Source of the DNA: Allofrancisella frigidaquae
Lineage (GTDB): Bacteria; Pseudomonadota; Gammaproteobacteria; Francisellales; Francisellaceae
DNA length: 64,000 bases
Assembly: GCF_012222825.1 (NCBI RefSeq)
Contig: NZ_CP038017.1
Location: 1,178,001-1,242,000 of the forward strand
Reading direction: 5' to 3'
Positions within the stretch are counted from its first letter, which is position 1. Each line of letters opens with the position of its first letter. Below the pieces are notes generated by a model that ran no database searches, was not told the DNA's origin, and saw only the letters and a list, made by a program, of their open reading frames with translations. Of this stretch, positions 44,501 through 54,630 are shown in pieces. The translations under genes and the position numbers were made by a program.

Positions 44501-45580
44501 TATCGGTAAACGTTGCACCTTGGTACGATAGCTATATCTACTGACCCTAGCTAAACCAGAGTCTATTACGTATTTTATTCTTGGTACCGTTAGAGATGTT
44601 TCAGCCACATTTGTCGCTAAAATGATTCTGCGCACAGAACCTTCTGGATTAAAGATCTTATTTTGCTCTTTATTCGATAATCTAGAAAATAAAGGTAACA
44701 CCTCTGTGAATCTAAGATTTTGTTTATTTAAATATGCTAAAGTTTCATGAATATCTCTTTCTGTTGGTAAAAATACTAAAATATCACTTTGACCTAGCTC
44801 ATCTATTGCGTACAAAATTTTTTCTTGTAAAGAAAGATCTTCAAAAGCTTCATCATCTTGATAACGTATTTCTACAGGATACGTTCTGCCACTAACAGTA
44901 ATGTCTTTAGCTTTTGGAAAATAGTTAATAAACTTTTGGTGATCTATAGTTGCTGAAGTAATAATAACTTTCAGATCAGGTCTAAATGGTAGAATTTTTT
45001 TTATGCATCCCAGCAAGAAATCAATATTTAGACTTCTCTCATGTGCCTCATCAATTATAATTACCTCATATTGAGAAAGGTATTTGTCATTTTTAATTTC
45101 AGCTAAAAGTACCCCATCAGTCATTACTTTTATTAAGGTATTTTCATCAGTGTGATCTGAAAAACGAATCTTATAAGAGACTTTTGATTGATCGCCTATC
45201 TCTGTGGCAACTCTTGCAGCAATTGATCTAGCAGCTAACCTTCTTGGTTGAGTATGACCAATTAACCCTCTTTTACCTAAACCTAAGTCCAAACATATTT
45301 TAGGCAACTGCGTTGACTTACCAGAACCAGTCTCCCCAGCTACTACGATTACCTGGTTTTCTTGGATCATTTTCTTTATATCAGTAACTTTTTCAGCTAC
45401 AGGAAGATCTGGGTAAGTTATTTTAGGTAGGTTTTTTTGTTGAGTTGCTAGGACTAATGCTTCTAACTCCTCTAATAATGTTTCTTTATTTACTTGTTTA
45501 TTTCTAAAAGCAGCAATATATTTGCCTCGTAGTATTGTAGGTAACTGATTTATTAGATTATAAAATTGACTATCAGACAT
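41573..45580 (-). CDS. hrpA: ATP-dependent RNA helicase HrpA
   Basis: This 1335-residue DEAH-box helicase has Walker A AGETGSGKSTQLPK near residue 80, the DEAH box (IIIDEAHERSLNIDFLL) near residue 174, SAT, and the QRAGRCGR motif VI, followed by the HrpA-specific C-terminal domains. HrpA rescues stalled ribosomes and remodels RNA. Two short segments near residues 597-624 and 1133-1160 look inserted: each contains EILKQVQDD or EILKRVQDD and is encoded by a palindromic repeat of known interspersed type. The frame is kept, so the protein is probably functional. Confidence 0.95.
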   Translation of the reverse strand: MSDSQFYNLINQLPTILRGKYIAAFRNKQVNKETLLEELEALVLATQQKNLPKITYPDLPVAEKVTDIKKMIQENQVIVVAGETGSGKSTQLPKICLDLGLGKRGLIGHTQPRRLAARSIAARVATEIGDQSKVSYKIRFSDHTDENTLIKVMTDGVLLAEIKNDKYLSQYEVIIIDEAHERSLNIDFLLGCIKKILPFRPDLKVIITSATIDHQKFINYFPKAKDITVSGRTYPVEIRYQDDEAFEDLSLQEKILYAIDELGQSDILVFLPTERDIHETLAYLNKQNLRFTEVLPLFSRLSNKEQNKIFNPEGSVRRIILATNVAETSLTVPRIKYVIDSGLARVSRYSYRTKVQRLPIEKISQASANQRAGRCGRLSAGICIRLYSEDDFLSRKEFTDPEILRTNLASVILQMLFLKLGNIQDFPFIDPPDSRFVKDGFKLLFELQAISEHKFSNPKITADGLKMAIMPLDPKLAKIVIEGHRQNCLKEVISIASFLSVQDPRERPLNFQQKADEKHNIDKDKSSDFIAILNLANRLNLELKGLSNKEKKEYFRKNFISPVSFNEWSDIYRQIVEVIHGFKWKLNNSDILKQNIYDSGLDSESSEHGDGSQNNEILKQVQDDNSAVVKYENLHKAIASGFLSNIGKIHEGAEYLGARGLKFFIFPGSSQFKKKPKWILSSEIVETTKTYAKNVASIEPEWLEDLAKHLIKKHYDEPVWSKKRRSVIVNERVTLYGLEIVSKRSVQYSRINSQHAREIFIREALVNGDFESKAYFYNKNLELISQIEDLESKSRRKDILVDEQGMYQHYDCIIPENVFDGVSFDKWLKNISKEEQQKFVFDLESLMQRDTKDITQHKYPDFLTIGDMHLPLEYHFNPLDERDGATVTVPLIFLNDVNPVVLEWGVYGFLYDKIVALLRALPKNIRKNCVPVPTYAQAIFESIDFEKDRYKPLKSVIAKHITRIVGFVVDEGVWENEELDKYLILNIKVVDEIGKVLAIDKDLDKLKLKFKDFEYKISKQSDDKVYYDWDFNSIIHQQQIKEYGINVRVYNCLEEFKDGVRLSYKATQQEANSSMKKALIRLVKLKLQSQLEKGVRSNDLASLSMSIKLKDSNDKVITKAIDLSFFNNQNKNTVIPAHDQESFKCNDKNSSEILKRVQDDEGIGLPYTKQDFEEFYKYGLENFQANKAQVESLVLEIFKVKDQLDKKLNVKKIPLNFIQLYADIKKELDKLFTEDFLSAPLIYLQRYKYYLQALGNRLEKAKSNLQRDRAYQIEVDELENKLTKKISSKPCDTISDGMAKVSFLIKELWISWYLQDVKTIESVSYKKIADFISRL
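42100..42180. repeat. palindromic interspersed repeat inserted in frame in hrpA (copy 1)
   Basis: The element starts GTCATCCTGAACTCGTTTCA and ends with GATCGTGGGCGGGAATAAC. Both ends resemble the interspersed GTCATCCTGAA...TTTCAGGAT / GTCATTCCCGC...GGGAAT repeats found in many bacteria. In the hrpA frame it adds about 28 residues ending SEILKRVQDDE. Confidence 0.75.
43708..43790. repeat. palindromic interspersed repeat inserted in frame in hrpA (copy 2)
   Basis: This starts TGTCATCCTGAACTTGTTTC followed by AGGATCTC, the same unit as copy 1, and ends around GATTCCGAATCAAG. It contributes about 26 residues including NEILKQVQDDN to HrpA. Two independent in-frame insertions of one repeat in one gene is notable. 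Confidence 0.75.
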
Positions 45581-45615
45581 GAAATTACTTAAGTTAGAAT
45601 ATGGAAATTTTAATT

Positions 45616-46512
45616 TTAGCTTATGGTTTCAGAATTTCTGTACTCAATAATAGCTCTTTTGATTATAACTTTTACAAATACTCCAAATAATCCCAAAAAT
45701 ATTGATAATAACACCCCTAAAACTAATATTTGAAGCTTTGAAAACTTAGAGTTTTTCTCATAATCAATATCGCCAAATTTAGTTACCTCTGGTTGAAGAC
45801 TGTCAAGTTGCAACTTTAAAGCTTTTTGTGAGTCTACTAGTGAAAAAATTTGTTTTTGGTAACCTTCAATACGGTTAACATAACTGGATAATAAGGTTTG
45901 CCCATCAATACCAGATAATCTTTTTTGCGAAGACAGTTCTTTTAAGTAATCTTGATTCTGTTTAATAAGCTCACCATAACGAGTGATATACTCATTATTA
46001 GCTTCTATATTCTTTTGAGTATTATCTCTCCAAACCTGAACCTGTCTTTTCACTGCAACAGATTCAGAAAAATCTTTCATAAGCAAATTGTATAAACGCT
46101 CTACTTCTTCTTTAGAATCAAGTGGTGCACTCACAATCAAAGAAAATAAATTTATTTTTGTATCACCCTTTTCATAATTCTCATTACTGTTTTTACTTGC
46201 TACCGAGATTTCAATATTATTTAAAAGCTTATTATTAGGATCAGTATGTTGTATACTTGCAAGAATATTATTTAATATAATATCCAATCTAACTCCATCT
46301 AATATTCTAACTTCACCTTGCTCACTCAAGTAAAATGGTGGCTGTATTATTTGTTCATAATCGTATTTAGGTTTATAAATTAAAACACAAAGAACTGATA
46401 ATATAACTCCTAACAAAAACACTAATAAAAAAGTTTTAACATTTTTAAATATCGCGATTATAATTTTAGTTAGACTAATTTCTATATATTCATCTTTTTT
46501 AACTTCTGACAT
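45616..46512 (-). CDS. wzz: Wzz-like chain-length determinant
   Basis: This protein of 298 residues has the polysaccharide co-polymerase layout: a membrane helix near residues 28-50 (FLLVFLLGVILSVLCVLIY), a periplasmic domain rich in coiled coil, and a second membrane helix near the C-terminus (LQILVLGVLLSIFLGLFGVF). Wzz sets the modal length of O-antigen together with Wzy. I use ATG 46512, with AGGAG five bases upstream; the frame opens with a GTG two codons earlier. It lies upstream of hrpA and outside the main wbt operon. Confidence 0.8.
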   Translation of the reverse strand: MSEVKKDEYIEISLTKIIIAIFKNVKTFLLVFLLGVILSVLCVLIYKPKYDYEQIIQPPFYLSEQGEVRILDGVRLDIILNNILASIQHTDPNNKLLNNIEISVASKNSNENYEKGDTKINLFSLIVSAPLDSKEEVERLYNLLMKDFSESVAVKRQVQVWRDNTQKNIEANNEYITRYGELIKQNQDYLKELSSQKRLSGIDGQTLLSSYVNRIEGYQKQIFSLVDSQKALKLQLDSLQPEVTKFGDIDYEKNSKFSKLQILVLGVLLSIFLGLFGVFVKVIIKRAIIEYRNSETIS

Positions 46513-46520
46513 TTTCACTC

Positions 46521-48788
<2,268 letters not shown>

Positions 48789-49066
48789 CTAGTAAGTATT
48801 TAATATTTCAGCAATCTTATCCTCTGATCTTGCTACAACGGCAAAATCTTTATGCTCAATAATTGGTCTTTCCAAAGTTCCTCTTTCGTACGGATAATAT
48901 CTCTTATAGAAAGTTTAAGTTTTTTAAGTAAACATTTTAGTTCCTCTACTGACAACGGATTATCCAAATATAAGTGTACATTGTAGTTTACATTTTGTTG
49001 ATCTAAAATTTGCTTAGCTTGGCGTGATTTTGAACATTTCGGGTTATGATAAATTTTCATAGCCAT
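48789..49066 (-). pseudogene. ArsC/Spx-family arsenate reductase-like gene, internally deleted
   Basis: The first frame reads YHNPKCSKSRQAKQIL, with the redox Cys, through LSIRDIIRTKEEL and then leaves the family sequence. In another frame the C-terminal part follows at once: LERPIIEHKDFAVVARSEDK to a stop at 48789. About 25 residues between the two (the loop before LERP) are absent, so a deletion of roughly 70-80 bp with frame change has occurred near 48875. ArsC-family proteins normally have about 115 residues. It is a pseudogene unless the junction is an assembly error. Confidence 0.8.
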
Positions 49067-49226
49067 TTTTATATTTCCAGACGGTTTGAGCTAGATTATA
49101 TATTATATCAACCCTAAAAGCTAAGTGTTACAGATCGATCTCTGTACACAATGATTTTTTATAAGCCAGATCAGTTCAGTTTGACAACTTATAATTTTAG
49201 TTTGCAACACTCCCATAATGATTTTT

Positions 49227-49967
49227 TCAACCAGCCCTTTGCCTTACTGTTTCATATAAGGCTATACCAGCAGCTACCGAAACATTCAAACTAGAAACTT
49301 TACCAAACATCGGTAACTTTGCTAAAAAATCACAACTTGTTTTAGTGCGTTGTCGCATTCCACTACCTTCTGCACCTGCTACTATAGCTATTGGGTCATT
49401 TAAATTCATATCATACAAACTATCACTAGCTTCACCCGCTAAACCTACTACCCACACTCCGTGTTTTTTAAGCTTTTCTATAGCTCTAGCTAGGTTTGTA
49501 ACTACAACAATTTTAGTGTGCTCAGCAGCTCCACAAGCTACTTTTTTAACTGTAGCATTTACAGGTGCACTATTATCTTTAGGAACCACAATAAAATCCA
49601 CTCCAGCTGAATGGGCACTACGGATACAAGCACCAAAATTATGTGGATCTTGAACACTATCAAGCACTAGGATGAAAGGTTTTTCACTCTCTAGCAATAA
49701 ATTGGGGATATCATTTTCACTATATGTTCTTAGATTAGACTTTTCAATCGCAAAAATATTTTGGTGGTTTGCATCTTTTTTAATACAACTTGGCAAATCT
49801 TTAATACTATTTAAAAATGTAATCTCTATGCCTAAAGCTTTAGCTTCATCTATAATCTGAGATAATTTAGCATTTAAGCTTTGCTTTTGTAATACAAGCA
49901 ACTCTTTTGCTTGGTTTGCTTTTACCAAACTTTCTACAGCATGGATTCCATACACTAAATCACTCAT
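49227..49967 (-). CDS. rlmB: 23S rRNA 2'-O-methyltransferase (Gm2251)
   Basis: The 246-residue protein is a SpoU/TrmH-type SPOUT methyltransferase: an N-terminal L30e-like domain (YGIHAVESLVKANQAKELLV), then DSVQDPHNFGACIRSA, IVAGAEGSGMRQR and SLNVSVAAGIALYE, the three SPOUT motifs with knot. RlmB methylates G2251 in the 23S P loop. Its ATG overlaps the mpl stop by one base (TAATG), so the genes are coupled. Confidence 0.95.
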   Translation of the reverse strand: MSDLVYGIHAVESLVKANQAKELLVLQKQSLNAKLSQIIDEAKALGIEITFLNSIKDLPSCIKKDANHQNIFAIEKSNLRTYSENDIPNLLLESEKPFILVLDSVQDPHNFGACIRSAHSAGVDFIVVPKDNSAPVNATVKKVACGAAEHTKIVVVTNLARAIEKLKKHGVWVVGLAGEASDSLYDMNLNDPIAIVAGAEGSGMRQRTKTSCDFLAKLPMFGKVSSLNVSVAAGIALYETVRQRAG

Positions 49968-51337
49968 TATAAGCTTTCCAAAAATTTTACAAGTTTTTCT
50001 CTTAACCCATCAAAAGAGCCATTACTCATCATAACTATTTCTATTTCTTTATTTTTTTGGATTACTAAAGATCCTATTATATCCACAAACTCTTCTATAT
50101 TTTTAATAAAATCAACGCTTATATTATCTTTTAAGAGTTCGTTTGCATTCCATTTTAATAAAGCATGATCATACAATAAAACTTTATCTGCCTTTAGTAT
50201 CGCATTAGGCAAGCTTTCTTTATTATTTCCTTGTTTCATAGTGTTAGATCGCGGATCTATCAAGGCAATTATATAAGCTTGTGGATTTTTATTGCGTACA
50301 GCTTCTAACGTTAGTTTTATAGACGTTGGGTGGTGTGCAAAATCATCGTATAAAACAATACCTTCTCTTTTACATAATACTTCCAAGCGTCTTTTCACAC
50401 CTTTAAAGCTCTCTAAAGCCTGCTTAATATCGTTATTAGATATATCAAGCTGTTTAGCTACAGCATAAGCACTCAATGCGTTTAAAGCATTATGCTCACC
50501 GATAAAATTCCAAGAAATTTCTACTTTATCACTACTATTTGAAGCCAGCATAAACTTAGAATAATCATTAGAGTGTTCTGTAATATAGAAACCCAATTTT
50601 GAATTAGCAACAACAACATTTGACCAGCATCCCATATCTATTATTTTTTGTACATTTGCATCAGAAGCATTATAAATTATGCTTGCACTAGCTGGCATTT
50701 TTCTAATAAGTTGATGAAACTGCCAATAGATAGCATCGATATCTTTAAAAATATCAGCATGATCATATTCGATATTATTGATTACTAAAATGCTAGGGTC
50801 ATAGTGAATTAACTTAGAACGTTTGTCAAAAAAGGCTGTGTCATATTCGTCTGCTTCAATAACAAAATATTCTGAATCTGTATACCTTGAAGAAACTCCA
50901 AAATCCCCACTAATTCCCCCAACAAGAAAACTTGGGTTAAAACCAGCCTGTTCTAAAATTTTAATAGTCATAGTAGTAGTAGTAGTTTTACCATGAGTCC
51001 CCGCTATAGCTATAACCTTTTTATGTTTTAATATATTATGGTATAACCACTCTGGCCCAGAAAAATAATTTAATTTTTCATCTAAAATCTTTTCTATTAT
51101 CGGCAAGCCTCTTTTCATAACATTACCAATAATAATTTCATCTGGTTTTGTCTCTAACTGTGAACAATCAAAGCCTTGAATAATTTCTATCCCTTGTGAT
51201 TCAAGATAAGTACTCATTGGAGGATAAACATTAGTGTCAGATCCAGTAACTTTATAACCTTTTTGCTTAGCTAATATAGCTAGCGAGCCCATAAAAGTTC
51301 CACAAATTCCTAAAATATGAATATGTTTAGACATCAA
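49967..51337 (-). CDS. mpl: UDP-MurNAc:L-Ala-gamma-D-Glu-meso-DAP ligase
   Basis: This 456-residue Mur ligase family enzyme recycles the murein tripeptide onto UDP-MurNAc. It has the N-terminal Rossmann motif HILGICGTFMGSLA, the ATP-binding AIAGTHGKTTTTTM, the carbamate-Lys/Mg region with IEADEYDTAFFDKRSK, and DDFAHHPTSIKLTL. The GTHGKTT and EADEYD forms are typical of Mpl and MurC; the ICGTFMG start and the length support Mpl. Confidence 0.93.
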   Translation of the reverse strand: MMSKHIHILGICGTFMGSLAILAKQKGYKVTGSDTNVYPPMSTYLESQGIEIIQGFDCSQLETKPDEIIIGNVMKRGLPIIEKILDEKLNYFSGPEWLYHNILKHKKVIAIAGTHGKTTTTTMTIKILEQAGFNPSFLVGGISGDFGVSSRYTDSEYFVIEADEYDTAFFDKRSKLIHYDPSILVINNIEYDHADIFKDIDAIYWQFHQLIRKMPASASIIYNASDANVQKIIDMGCWSNVVVANSKLGFYITEHSNDYSKFMLASNSSDKVEISWNFIGEHNALNALSAYAVAKQLDISNNDIKQALESFKGVKRRLEVLCKREGIVLYDDFAHHPTSIKLTLEAVRNKNPQAYIIALIDPRSNTMKQGNNKESLPNAILKADKVLLYDHALLKWNANELLKDNISVDFIKNIEEFVDIIGSLVIQKNKEIEIVMMSNGSFDGLREKLVKFLESL

Positions 51338-51713
51338 TTAAAAAAATGAATAACAAAAATTGCTACCAATTATATCAGCTTATAGTTTTTAAATATACAG
51401 CGACAATATACGCAAACATGCTAACCACATTTTAGAAAGACTCGCGAATGCGCAATAATACGGTTTTGAAAAATAAACATGCAATAAAAATATTTCGCAT
51501 CACTCTTATCAAAAATAACTACACCTTATTAAATATAATACATATGATATAACGTATCTAATTTGTATATTTAGTTATATATTTTTTTTTGTAAAGTGAT
51601 AGCAAAAAATGATAGAAACATCAAAAGCTGTATTACAAATTTTCAAAAAGATGATAACTTTGTATATGCATTCTTGAAATATAAGTAAATAATACCAATA
51701 GAGAAACAATACA
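51338..51713. other. intergenic region, nothing recognised
   Basis: This 376-bp AT-rich stretch lies between the divergent mpl gene and a short plus-strand frame. I see no gene, RNA, IS end or convincing promoter beyond general A/T tracts. Confidence 0.5.
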
Positions 51714-51833
51714 ATGAATTTTAAACAATATATTGAAGCATATCTCGAATTTAATGAAAATTTGGTCAAACTCTTAGATGAAGAAGATAAGCTATGTGAG
51801 CCTATAAGATTTTTTAACAACTTTTTACGTTAA
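51714..51833 (+). CDS. short ORF preceding an unknown gene
   Basis: This 39-codon frame reads MNFKQYIEAYLEFNENLVKL and then an acidic stretch to the stop at 51831-51833, with GAGAAAC just upstream of the ATG. It lies 28 bp before the next gene on the same strand, in a different frame. It could be a small partner protein or leader. No homology is recognised; the coding case rests on size, start site and position. Confidence 0.4.
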   Translation: MNFKQYIEAYLEFNENLVKLLDEEDKLCEPIRFFNNFLR

Positions 51834-51861
51834 GAAGAGTTTTATTTCTGGCATTACAAAG

Positions 51862-53100
51862 ATGGATATGATACGTTCAACAGGGGAAGAATTAAAAGTA
51901 AAAGCTATAATCATTTTAACAGACTATCTTAAGTTTACAGAACAAGCAGAATTTAAATCTAAGTATTTAAGTACCATTCCTAAAATTTCTGATGATTTAC
52001 ACTTATCTAGAATAAAAAGAGAAACTTGTACTTTTATCGTTGAAAATGTAAATGCCCTGGCTAAGCTATCAATAGCTAATATGCAACAACAATCACCTAA
52101 CTCTGATGAATATAATAAGATCCTCTTTCAAACCCACCTAGAAAATGTTAAACAAATTTTAAAAGAGAATAGTTTGATTGCTATTTCAGCAACAATCAAC
52201 ATACTTCAGAAAAAATTTATCCAGCATGCATCAACAACAAAAGTATCAAAACTAACAATGAAAGAAGCTAGCCAATATGCTTCTATCAATAACCCAGGTA
52301 GAATGTTATGTAGTAATAGCGCTATTTGTGCTGCTCTGGAAACAAATGGTATACTTTTAAACCGTAATGATAAAAAAATAGCATCTTTTGGTTATTTAAG
52401 GAGTGAACGTTTAACCGCTATATTTTTAGAAAAATGGTTTACTATACAAGAAGTAACGTTAGATTATAGGTTGTCTACTACTGAAAATGCAATTTTAGCG
52501 ATCACAAGTGGAAAGTTTAATGGCGGAGTTTTTATAAGAACTACTATGAAAGAAGGTCCAGGCCATAGCGAATATGCAATGTCCGATGAAAAGGGTAAAT
52601 TTTGGAAATCTGAAGCTAATAGTAATACTATTAACAATAGTATTACTCATAGTTACAGATGGCGCAAACTATATACAGGAAAGGATACGCATGTATTATA
52701 TCATGACGACCTTGATGATAATGAATATGATAGCATCACTATTTGGGGGTTGATTAGAAAAGAAAATATAACTTGTGAAGCTAACCTAAACTTTAATAAA
52801 CTTAGAATAGTTGAACAACTTAATAATAAAATTTTCAATTTTAACTTACCCAAAGTTAAACAAGTATGTTTAGCACACATTCAAGAATATCTTGATATAA
52901 AAACTCTATCATGGAAATCTTATAAAGATAGAGCTAATTTGATGTTTAATAGCATTCAACAACAAACTTCTATACAAGATGTGATAAAGACTATAGATAA
53001 TGAAATTGAAGTCATTCGAAATTCAGGGAGTATTAGATATTTGAATAAATTAATTGATACTAAACTATATTTATCAAACATTTTAATGGAGAGCTTTTAA
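51862..53100 (+). CDS. hypothetical protein, unrecognised
   Basis: I do not recognise this 412-residue cytosolic protein. The first 140 residues are helical. The middle has the segment NPGRMLCSNSAICAALETNG, a strand-rich region, and KEGPGHSEYAMSDEKG; this Cys-to-His order with an adjacent acidic residue could be a cysteine-peptidase-like core, but that is a weak idea. The last 100 residues are helical again. No signal peptide or membrane helix. It is flanked by mpl and pyrE, so it is a strain-variable or lineage-specific gene between housekeeping genes. Confidence 0.65.
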   Translation: MDMIRSTGEELKVKAIIILTDYLKFTEQAEFKSKYLSTIPKISDDLHLSRIKRETCTFIVENVNALAKLSIANMQQQSPNSDEYNKILFQTHLENVKQILKENSLIAISATINILQKKFIQHASTTKVSKLTMKEASQYASINNPGRMLCSNSAICAALETNGILLNRNDKKIASFGYLRSERLTAIFLEKWFTIQEVTLDYRLSTTENAILAITSGKFNGGVFIRTTMKEGPGHSEYAMSDEKGKFWKSEANSNTINNSITHSYRWRKLYTGKDTHVLYHDDLDDNEYDSITIWGLIRKENITCEANLNFNKLRIVEQLNNKIFNFNLPKVKQVCLAHIQEYLDIKTLSWKSYKDRANLMFNSIQQQTSIQDVIKTIDNEIEVIRNSGSIRYLNKLIDTKLYLSNILMESF

Positions 53101-53283
53101 CCGCGAGTCTCATTTGTAATAGCTAAACCATACCTGAAACTGATTGCTTAAAACACCATATATACATTCATAATTTCAACTCTTTTTTTAATGCAAGTGC
53201 CTGCTGTTACAAAGTTATTACTAGTATTCTGTGAATTATTATTTATACTTACAAAACAATTATTTAAATACAAGAAAAGTAAA

Positions 53284-53910
53284 GTGTTTATTGAATTTGC
53301 CCTCAAAAACCAAGTTCTTAAATTTGGAGAATTTACCCTTAAATCAGGTAGGATTAGCCCATATTTTTTTAATGCTGGGTTATTCAGTACTGGCAGTCAG
53401 CTTGCAACATTAGCAGATTATTACGCTCAGCTAATAGCTAAAAATAATATAAAATATGATATTTTATTTGGTCCTGCGTATAAAGGAATACCACTAGTAG
53501 CAGCTATATCAACTATCTTAGCTGTTAAATATAACATCGATATGCCATACGCTTTTGACCGCAAAGAAGCAAAAGATCATGGTGAAGGTGGCATTTTTGT
53601 GGGTGCAGATATGACAAATAAAAACGTTCTATTAGTGGATGATGTAATGACAGCCGGTACAGCCTTTTATGAATCTTATAATAAGTTAAAAAACATAAAT
53701 GCTAAAATCACTGGTGTTGTACTATCAATAGACCGTCAAGAGAAAGCCAAGGACAGCGATATTTCAGCTACAAAAAAAATCTCCCAAGACTTCGGTATCC
53801 CAGTTTTAGCTGTTACTAACTTTGCAAGCATATTTGAGTATGTTAAAAAAAATCTTGATGAAGAAATGATTAGCAAGTTTAAAAACTATCGTGAAAAGTA
53901 TGGATCATAA
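53284..53910 (+). CDS. pyrE: orotate phosphoribosyltransferase
   Basis: The enzyme makes OMP from orotate and PRPP. The 208-residue product has FIEFALKNQVLKFGEFTLKS, LFGPAYKGIPLVAAIST, FDRKEAKDHGEGG with the catalytic flexible loop, and the PRPP motif VLLVDDVMTAGTA. The frame is open from an ATG at 53191 that would add about 31 hydrophobic residues absent from the family; I instead choose the GTG at 53284, giving the normal N-terminus and length. It overlaps lpxH by 11 bp. Confidence 0.93.
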   Translation: MFIEFALKNQVLKFGEFTLKSGRISPYFFNAGLFSTGSQLATLADYYAQLIAKNNIKYDILFGPAYKGIPLVAAISTILAVKYNIDMPYAFDRKEAKDHGEGGIFVGADMTNKNVLLVDDVMTAGTAFYESYNKLKNINAKITGVVLSIDRQEKAKDSDISATKKISQDFGIPVLAVTNFASIFEYVKKNLDEEMISKFKNYREKYGS

Positions 53911-54616
53911 CAAAGATATATATATAATAGCTGATTTACACCTAAACTCTCATCATGGTGAACCAGCTAATATTTTCAAAAAGTTTCTTGAAAAAATATC
54001 ATCAAATGAAAATATTCTTTTCATACTAGGAGATTTTTTTGATTATTGGATAGGTGATAACCACAAAGATGACTTTTATCATCAAATCACAACGTGGCTA
54101 AAACAAGCTAGCGATAAAGGCTTAAAAACATATTTCATGCATGGTAATCGCGATTTTCTGATTGGCAAGAAATTTGCAAAATACAGTGGTGTAACTATAA
54201 TTAAAGATCCTTATTATCTAAAAATTGCTGATAAAAAAATTCTTTTTTCTCATGGTGATTTATTTTGTACTGATGATAAAAGCTACCAAATCTACCGTAA
54301 ATGGATTGCTTATAATAAGCCTTTAAGGTTTTTATTTCGAAGATTACCATTATTCTTGAGGGAAAAAACTGCCAAAAATGTAAGAAGCCATAGCTATGTG
54401 AAAAATCGTAAACACCCTAATATAGATGTCACATCAATAGGAATAGAAAAATATCGTAAAGATTGTGATATTATAATCCATGGCCACACTCACAGAATGG
54501 CTATTCACAAAGAAAAAGACCACACCAGGTACGTACTAGGAGACTGGTTCAAAACAGGCAATTATATAAAAATTTCTAAAAATGGCGATATAACTCAAGT
54601 TACTAAGTATAACTAA
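53900..54616 (+). CDS. lpxH: UDP-2,3-diacylglucosamine hydrolase
   Basis: This 238-residue metallophosphoesterase hydrolyses UDP-2,3-diacylglucosamine to lipid X in lipid A synthesis. All motifs are present: IADLHLNSHHGE, ILGDFFDYWIGD, MHGNRDFLIG, and IIHGHTHRMAIH. I start at ATG 53900, inside the end of pyrE, rather than at the in-frame GTG at 53891. An IS256-family element begins 15 bp after its stop. Confidence 0.95.
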   Translation: MDHNKDIYIIADLHLNSHHGEPANIFKKFLEKISSNENILFILGDFFDYWIGDNHKDDFYHQITTWLKQASDKGLKTYFMHGNRDFLIGKKFAKYSGVTIIKDPYYLKIADKKILFSHGDLFCTDDKSYQIYRKWIAYNKPLRFLFRRLPLFLREKTAKNVRSHSYVKNRKHPNIDVTSIGIEKYRKDCDIIIHGHTHRMAIHKEKDHTRYVLGDWFKTGNYIKISKNGDITQVTKYN

Positions 54617-54630
54617 TTATACTAAAAAGT

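Noticed and set aside
49080-49226. possible IS end near 49205 (GCAACACTCCC)
   Set aside because: Only about 12 of 15 bases match the IS5-type end, with no partner end or transposase nearby.
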